Assembly (NCBI RefSeq): GCF_019343455.1 | Contig: NZ_CP049362.1 | Span: forward strand, 2,480,001 to 2,544,000 | Direction of reading: 5' to 3' | Length of the DNA stretch: 64,000 nucleotides | Source: Alcaligenes ammonioxydans | Lineage (GTDB): Bacteria; Pseudomonadota; Gammaproteobacteria; Burkholderiales; Burkholderiaceae_B | Shown: piece by piece, positions 59,395 to 64,000 of the stretch | Layout: the number at the start of each line of letters is the position of its first letter | How positions within the stretch are numbered: the first letter of the stretch is position 1 | Notes under the pieces: generated by a model | Database searches by the model: none | Told to the model about the DNA's origin: nothing | What the model saw: only the letters and a program-made list of their open reading frames with translations | Made by a program: the position numbers and the translations under genes

Positions 59395-59697
59395 ATGACA
59401 AGCCGTGTACTCTTGCATGCCCCCACCCCCGACGCCCTGGAGCGGGCCCGCAGCAATGCGCGTAACCTGCTCAAGGACATGCCCGAGGCCCAGATTCGCA
59501 TCATTGCCAACGCACAGGCCGTTCAGGCTTGTGTCCAGGGCATGGAACACGATCTGGACACCGTGACCTTCCTGTGCCCGAATACGCTGCGCAATCAGTC
59601 GCTCCGCGCACCTGAACGCTTTCAGGTTCTGGCGCAGGGAGCCATCACGACGCTGGTGCAATTACAGGCTGAAAACTGGATTTATATTCGCGCCTGA
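59395..59697 (+). CDS. DsrE-like small protein
   Basis: A 100-residue protein fitting the DsrE/YrkE-like fold: RVLLHAPTPDALERARSNARNLLKD, then RIIANAQAVQACVQG, CPNTLRNQSL and a terminal WIYIRA. DsrE relatives act in sulfur relay or bind small ligands. Only one cysteine is in the place where active DsrE proteins carry it (TFLCPN). It starts 20 bp after dsbG on the same strand, so the two may be an operon. Confidence in function is low. Confidence 0.75.
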   Translation: MTSRVLLHAPTPDALERARSNARNLLKDMPEAQIRIIANAQAVQACVQGMEHDLDTVTFLCPNTLRNQSLRAPERFQVLAQGAITTLVQLQAENWIYIRA

Positions 59698-59778
59698 GGG
59701 CATGTAGGGTCAGAACAACAGACCATACAGACCGGTCATGATTTTGTCGCCGCTGCCCCAAACCTTGATACGATAACG

Positions 59779-59804
59779 AGGCCCGCCACAAGCGGGCCTG
59801 TTTT
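59779..59804 (+). terminator. Intrinsic terminator before the MipA-like gene
   Basis: The 8-bp stem AGGCCCGC / GCGGGCCT (59779-59786 / 59792-59799) is followed by GTTTTT. Confidence 0.8.
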
Positions 59805-59829
59805 TACCCGTATCACAAGGAAATCTGCC

Positions 59830-60600
59830 ATGCCCACTCTCATTCGTTCTGCACTGCGTCCCTGCCTTTTAGCCATTCTGTGTACCGTAGGAACCAGTCA
59901 GGCACTGGCGCAGCAAACCACGGTGGGCGTGGGTGTCGGTTTTGCACCCAAGTATGAGGGGGCTGACAGCTACGGCGGCCGCTTCTATCCCCTGCTGTCA
60001 CACCGCAATGGGCACTTCTTTCTGGCCCCCAAAGCTGGCATGCCTGCCCTGGGCCTGCAAACCAATCTGACCGACAACTGGACCATCGGCACCTATGCGT
60101 CTTTGGCCCGTGCCCGTAAATCGGGTGATGCTGACCGCCTGCACGGCACGGACGATATTGACCGTCACGGCAACCTAGGGGTGTTTACGGCCTACCGTCT
60201 GGGCAATGCCAAAATCGAGGGCAGTTACTATCAGGCGCTGAAAAGCGGCTACGGTGCTACAGCCGTTCTGGACTTGAGCTACCGCCTGTGGAATGACCAG
60301 GACAGCAGTTTCTCGATGGGTGCCGAACTGAAATGGTCCAATGAAAAAGCCATGCGTACCTACTTCGGGGTGAAATCGCATGAGGCCGCCGCCAGCAATG
60401 GTCAGTTGCAACGCTACCGTCCCGATGCTGGCCTGCGCTCCTATGCGCTGTACGGCCAGTACACCCACAAGCTCAGCGAAAGCTGGTCCCTGCAAGGACT
60501 GGTGGGCGTAAACACCTTGGGGGAAGAGGCCAAAGACAGCCCCTTGGTGGAGAAAAAAAGCAGCGTCTTTGGCGGAGTAGGCCTGGGTTACAGCTTCTAA
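59830..60600 (+). CDS. MipA/OmpV-family outer membrane protein
   Basis: The 256-residue protein has a signal peptide (ending ALA-QQTT) and an outer-membrane beta-barrel beginning VGVGVGFAPKYEGADSYGGRFYPLLSHR, the MipA/OmpV hallmark, and ending in an aromatic residue (GLGYSF) as OMPs do. MipA scaffolds murein synthesis in E. coli; other members are porin-like. AAGGAA lies upstream of the start. Confidence 0.93.
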   Translation: MPTLIRSALRPCLLAILCTVGTSQALAQQTTVGVGVGFAPKYEGADSYGGRFYPLLSHRNGHFFLAPKAGMPALGLQTNLTDNWTIGTYASLARARKSGDADRLHGTDDIDRHGNLGVFTAYRLGNAKIEGSYYQALKSGYGATAVLDLSYRLWNDQDSSFSMGAELKWSNEKAMRTYFGVKSHEAAASNGQLQRYRPDAGLRSYALYGQYTHKLSESWSLQGLVGVNTLGEEAKDSPLVEKKSSVFGGVGLGYSF

Positions 60601-60607
60601 TTGGCTC

Positions 60608-60985
60608 TCAGGGTCTGCCTACCCGTTTGACCGTCAAGCCCTTTTCTTCCAGGCGCGCCTGCACAAGGGCTCGATGGTCTCCCTGAATTTCCAGACCTGC
60701 CTCTTTCAGTGTCCCGCCTGCCCCGCAGGCGTTTTTCAGCTCCTTGACCAAGGCCTTGAGCTGCTCCTCAGGCATCACCAGTCCTGTGACCACGGTCACG
60801 CCTTTTCCTTTGCGCCCTTTGGTCTCCAGACTCAAACGCACTGGCCCCTGCTCCTGGGCCAGCTTTTCCTGACGGCGCTTCTCCTCGCAACAGCACTGGT
60901 TTTTCGGCTGTTCACAGTCCGGGCATACGCGCCCCTGGTCCGTGCTGTAGACCAATCTGGACAACTGATCCGCTAAGCTGGCCAT
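60608..60985 (-). CDS. yciH: SUI1/eIF1-like translation factor YciH with a cysteine-rich N-terminus
   Basis: The 125-residue protein has a C-terminal SUI1 domain (GRKGKGVTVVTGLVMPEEQLKALVKELKNACGAGGTLK, ending EIQGDHRALVQARLEEKG). YciH helps initiation fidelity in E. coli. Here the N-terminal part carries CPDCEQPKNQCCC, a cluster of five cysteines suited to a zinc knuckle, which the E. coli protein lacks. The start is ATG 60985. Confidence 0.93.
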   Translation of the reverse strand: MASLADQLSRLVYSTDQGRVCPDCEQPKNQCCCEEKRRQEKLAQEQGPVRLSLETKGRKGKGVTVVTGLVMPEEQLKALVKELKNACGAGGTLKEAGLEIQGDHRALVQARLEEKGLTVKRVGRP

Positions 60986-61053
60986 TAAATCCGCTCCGTT
61001 TTAAACACAAGAAACAAAAAAGGCCACATCCACGGTTTGCAGCCCCACACTAA

Positions 61054-61080
61054 AAAGCCCACCGGACTCCGGTGGGCTTT
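61054..61080 (-). terminator. Intrinsic terminator of the YdgA-family gene
   Basis: The 12-bp stem AAAGCCCACCGG / CCGGTGGGCTTT (61054-61065 / 61069-61080) with a 3-nt loop is followed on the minus strand by TTTTTA. Confidence 0.9.
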
Positions 61081-61103
61081 GCACTGGACCAGGTCCAGAC
61101 CAA

Positions 61104-62558
61104 TTACATCATGCCCATCAGGACCAGGCCCAACAACTGCTCGGACGTAAAGCGCTGACCGTTGATGTCGAACACACGATCCTGACCGTTGTACTTGATC
61201 GTGGTCGAAATGCTGTTCTCATCATTGTTGAGCATCTTGGACTCGGCATAAGGAGCCACGGCGGCATCCAGAACCATGTCCAGCATGGCGGCATTGCCCT
61301 CCTCGGCGGACAGGCCCTCTGCCTTGTCCATCTCCGCGGCCAGGCCACGCAGCATAGGCTTGGAGATCAGGACATCCAGCTGGGCAGCAGGAATTGCCTC
61401 AACCCACAGCTCGGGGCTTTCCAGCAATTCTTGTTGCGTCGCATTGGGCTTTTGGAACTCCATGCGCAGATTGGCCTTGGATTCACCAGCCTCTGTGTAC
61501 CAACGCAGGGGTTCGATACGCAGCACAGGCTTGTGCTCCAGCGCTTGCAGCGCCAGCTCCATCACCTTCTGGGCGGTAGGCCCGTCAACCGCTTCCAGAT
61601 CGTCTTGCACCTTGGTGTCAGAAATCAGTTTGGAGATGGCGGAGATAGCCGGCGCATACACGCGATCAAAACCCATGACCAGCTCAACCGAGCCCAGCTT
61701 GACCTTGTCCTCAAACACCAGGTCGGTCAACAGGTAGCTCACCTTGGTATCGCTGATGGAGTCTTTGGTGACGGCATCCGAATTGACAGCGATCTGCTTG
61801 AAGGTAATACCCTCGGTCTCGGCCGACTGCATCTTGACATCATCTACGCTCAGCTTGCCGACCTGGTTACCATTGACATTGATGTCACCGGTCTGCTTGA
61901 AGTCCATGATGAAGTTGGAGGCTTCCAGCTTCAAGGGCTCTTCGCTGATGTCATCGACAAACAGCTTGGGGAAGCTGCCGGTCACAACAATATCCTTGCT
62001 CTTGCCACCGGCTTTGGTACGCAACTGGCCGCCGCTGAACTCGACCTTGATCTCATCGCCTTGATGCTTGATAGCTTCAAAGTGAACATTGGAGTCCACC
62101 GCGCCGTCAAAGCCCACCAGACTGTCGGCCCACAAGGGAGTCTTGTCGCCCGTCAGCTTGAACCAGCCTTCCGTATCTTTGGTCTTGACCAGGGTGCTGT
62201 GCGACAAGGCCGCAACAGGGGTGAAGTTGCCCATTGCCAAGGCGGACATGGGCAGCGGACCGTGGCTGATCTTGTCGTCGAAGGTCAACTCCAAGGGTTG
62301 CTCTTGTGCGTCGGCTGGCGTGAGTGTGAGGGTGTAACGAGCGGTAGAGGAAAACACGCCACGCTGGTAGTCGACTACATTCATGACGACCGTCTCGTTC
62401 ATTCCCATTTGCTGCATTTGCTCGGCAGCCAGGGTGTTGAACTGGGCCACTTTCTCGCCCACGAGCGCTTCTGTTTTCTTGCCGGTGTACCAAGTCGAAC
62501 CGCCATATGCGGCCGCTAGCACGACAACCAGTGTGACCAGCCCTGTACTTTTCTTCAT
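61104..62558 (-). CDS. YdgA/DUF945-family protein
   Basis: The 484-residue protein has an N-terminal membrane anchor (~5-22, VTLVVVLAAAYGGSTWYTG) and a long periplasmic domain of the DUF945 type. In E. coli YdgA such proteins are inner-membrane-linked and influence surface properties; the role is unsettled. The protein is unusually acidic and rich in Leu/Val/Asp strands. ATG 62558 is the start and is preceded by AGGGAAG. It is monocistronic. Confidence 0.85.
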   Translation of the reverse strand: MKKSTGLVTLVVVLAAAYGGSTWYTGKKTEALVGEKVAQFNTLAAEQMQQMGMNETVVMNVVDYQRGVFSSTARYTLTLTPADAQEQPLELTFDDKISHGPLPMSALAMGNFTPVAALSHSTLVKTKDTEGWFKLTGDKTPLWADSLVGFDGAVDSNVHFEAIKHQGDEIKVEFSGGQLRTKAGGKSKDIVVTGSFPKLFVDDISEEPLKLEASNFIMDFKQTGDINVNGNQVGKLSVDDVKMQSAETEGITFKQIAVNSDAVTKDSISDTKVSYLLTDLVFEDKVKLGSVELVMGFDRVYAPAISAISKLISDTKVQDDLEAVDGPTAQKVMELALQALEHKPVLRIEPLRWYTEAGESKANLRMEFQKPNATQQELLESPELWVEAIPAAQLDVLISKPMLRGLAAEMDKAEGLSAEEGNAAMLDMVLDAAVAPYAESKMLNNDENSISTTIKYNGQDRVFDINGQRFTSEQLLGLVLMGMM

Positions 62559-62636
62559 GACTTCCCTTTTGTAGACCTACAGTCCCAACTTCAAATAGCC
62601 GACATAATACCGAAACTAAGTTTGACTGATGGTAGT

Positions 62637-63512
62637 TTATTCCCCGTAATTGTAACTATTCACCTGCGTAATGCGAGCGACATCTTCCTTACCCAGTCCC
62701 ATCCGGTGGGCGTTGCGGTACGTTTGTTGGGCAGCATGGGCCACCGGCATGCTCGTATGACTGACACTGGCCAACTGCGCCACCGTGTTCAAATCCTTCA
62801 GCATGGTGTCCACCGATGCCTTGACCTGCGTGTCCGGACGGGTCATGCGGGGCACGAACAATTGCAGCAAAACCGAATCGGCCCAGCCGCCCCCCAGCGC
62901 CTCGCTGATTCGGGAAGCGTCCACGCCATTGTCATTGGCCAGGCTCAACGCCTCGGCAATCGCCGTCAAAGTTGTGGCCACAATGGTCTGATTGCATAAT
63001 TTTGTTACCTGACCAGCGCCCACCGCGCCCATCAGGGTCACGCGCTGTGAATAAGCGGCCAGCACAGGACGAACCCGCTCCAATGCCGCTGCCTGTCCTC
63101 CGACCATAATGGCCAGCGTACCTTGTTCGGCGCCACCGACACCGCCTGACACGGGGGCGTCCAGCCAGTGCGCGCCACAACGTTGCTGCAACTGGGCTGC
63201 CATGTCACGGCTTGCCTGCGGTGAAATCGAGGAATGGTCCACTACGATGCGCAACGCGCCCTGGACGCTGGCCAGCCCCTGTTCACCCAGAACGGTATCG
63301 TATACCGCCTGCGCATCAAAAACGCACAGAAACACGGCCTCACATTGCTCGGCCATCTGTGCCGGCGTATCGCAACAAATGGCACCAGCCTCTACCAAGG
63401 GGAGCACCTTGTCCCGGGAACGATTCCAAACCCGAACCTGATAACCCGCCTGTAACAGACGCCTCACCATAGGCTGGCCCATCCGGCCCAGCCCACAAAA
63501 ACCAATCATCAT
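62637..63512 (-). CDS. NAD(P)-dependent beta-hydroxyacid dehydrogenase (HIBADH/GarR family)
   Basis: The 291-residue protein has the N-terminal Rossmann motif GFCGLGRMGQPMVRRLLQAGY, the substrate site DAPVSGGVGGAEQGTL, and catalytic lysine in GAGQVTKLCNQ. Relatives reduce 2-hydroxy-3-oxopropionate, 3-hydroxyisobutyrate or similar. Substrate is not decidable. Two ATGs (63512, 63509) are possible. It is on the same strand as the partial maiA upstream. Confidence 0.9.
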   Translation of the reverse strand: MMIGFCGLGRMGQPMVRRLLQAGYQVRVWNRSRDKVLPLVEAGAICCDTPAQMAEQCEAVFLCVFDAQAVYDTVLGEQGLASVQGALRIVVDHSSISPQASRDMAAQLQQRCGAHWLDAPVSGGVGGAEQGTLAIMVGGQAAALERVRPVLAAYSQRVTLMGAVGAGQVTKLCNQTIVATTLTAIAEALSLANDNGVDASRISEALGGGWADSVLLQLFVPRMTRPDTQVKASVDTMLKDLNTVAQLASVSHTSMPVAHAAQQTYRNAHRMGLGKEDVARITQVNSYNYGE

Positions 63513-63566
63513 GTTTCGTCCTTTACGCCCTCCTGCCAGGAAGCTCCCAGCAAGAAGTCAAGAAAA

Positions 63567-63585
63567 ACCCGCCTGACAGGCGGGT
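63567..63585 (-). terminator. Intrinsic terminator after maiA
   Basis: The stem ACCCGCC / GGCGGGT (63567-63573 / 63579-63585) is followed on the minus strand by TTTTTCTT. A second GC-rich hairpin (63591-63609) precedes it. Confidence 0.75.
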
Positions 63586-63629
63586 AACGTCCGGTCGGCC
63601 CCCGACCGGATCACCGTCACACCGCGCGT

Positions 63630-64000
63630 TCAAGCAGCATCGGGTTGACGGTCGGGAGCTGCTTCCTGAAAGGCAGACAGTTCCAGGCATTTCTCTTCTA
63701 CGGCCAACAAGCGGGGGAAGGCGGTCAGATCGATGTCAAAGCGACGGGCATTAAACATTTGCGGAATCAGACAAATCTCGGCGATGCTGGGGAGATCACC
63801 AAAAATGAAGGCCTGACCCTTTTTGCCATGCCGCAGCACCAGGGCCTCCAGCCCTTCCAGGCCAACGCTGACCCAGTGGCGATACCACTGGTTGCGCGCA
63901 TCCTCCTGAACATGTAAATCATTTTTCAGGTACTGCAATACGCGCAGATTGTTCAGGGGGTGAATATCGCAGGCTACCGTCTGAGCCATGGATCGCGCCC
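63630..64000 (-). CDS. maiA: Maleylacetoacetate isomerase, C-terminal part (5' end outside window)
   Basis: The visible ~123 residues are the helical C-terminal GST domain of MaiA: AQTVACDIHPLNNLRVLQYL, WYRHWVSVGLEGLEAL, FGDLPSIAEICLIPQMFNARRFDIDLTAFPRLLAVEEKC. The frame stays open to the right edge beyond the internal Met, so the N-terminal glutathione-binding domain lies outside. The enzyme isomerises maleylacetoacetate in tyrosine/homogentisate or gentisate breakdown. Confidence 0.9.
   Translation of the reverse strand, partial: ARSMAQTVACDIHPLNNLRVLQYLKNDLHVQEDARNQWYRHWVSVGLEGLEALVLRHGKKGQAFIFGDLPSIAEICLIPQMFNARRFDIDLTAFPRLLAVEEKCLELSAFQEAAPDRQPDAA

Overview
The window looks like chromosomal DNA of a betaproteobacterium of the family Alcaligenaceae, most likely Alcaligenes or a close relative. 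This is inferred from moderate-to-high GC, the overall protein signatures, a cytochrome c' of the Alcaligenes/Achromobacter type, the yebC-purD-hemF-nadD-rsfS-rlmH-maf gene order, and a fused S-adenosylmethionine decarboxylase/spermidine synthase. Nearly all of it is core or niche metabolism. I see no CRISPR array, transposase, integrase or prophage. One tRNA-Lys(CTT) is present at 14928-15003.

Layout. 1-5.3 kb: 3'-truncated speD-speE fusion (minus), a PAS histidine kinase (minus), a diverging response regulator with a MerR-like helix-turn-helix in front of its receiver domain, and a PAS chemoreceptor. 5.3-14.9 kb: a TMEM165/GDT1-family manganese exporter behind a clear yybP-ykoY manganese riboswitch, a GT39-like glycosyltransferase, a LysR/AzoR divergent pair, RibA, cytochrome b561, an ABC1/UbiB-like kinase and a YpfJ-like zinc protease. 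14.9-18.3 kb: tRNA-Lys, small unknown genes, a structured leader, then glnK-amtB. 18.4-28 kb: cytochrome c', purB, a GST, an AraC regulator and esterase pair, a TSUP transporter with mnmA, an FAD-linked oxidase and aroG. aroG is preceded by a Phe/Tyr-rich leader peptide and an intrinsic terminator, which together form a convincing transcription attenuator.

28.4-38.6 kb: ybdD-cstA, then an ectoine island. The uptake ABC transporter ehuBCDA (plus) converges on the biosynthetic operon ectR-ectA-ectB-ectC-ectD (minus). Synthesis, hydroxylation and uptake are therefore in one place, with no ectoine-catabolic genes and no dedicated aspartokinase in view. 39-47 kb: a YddG-like amino-acid exporter, tldD, an H-NS-family protein behind an AT-rich region, a DUF4136 lipoprotein, pepN and fbp. 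47-53 kb: quinone oxidoreductase, EamA exporter, tartrate/malate dehydrogenase, ghrA and a YjgR-type HerA-like ATPase. 53-58.5 kb: the conserved housekeeping run yebC to maf. 58.6-64 kb: dsbG, a DsrE-like protein, a MipA/OmpV porin, YciH, YdgA, a 3-hydroxyisobutyrate-dehydrogenase-like enzyme and a 5'-truncated maiA.

The best leads are regulatory RNAs rather than a new protein system: the aroG attenuator with a complementary anti-terminator, the speDE leader hairpin, the manganese riboswitch with an SD-sequestering hairpin, and a nested hairpin upstream of glnK. Protein-level oddities include the HTH-receiver response regulator, a cysteine-rich YciH, a small double-CxxC protein and a 40-residue proline-rich peptide. 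All family calls were made by reading the sequence; no database search was run.
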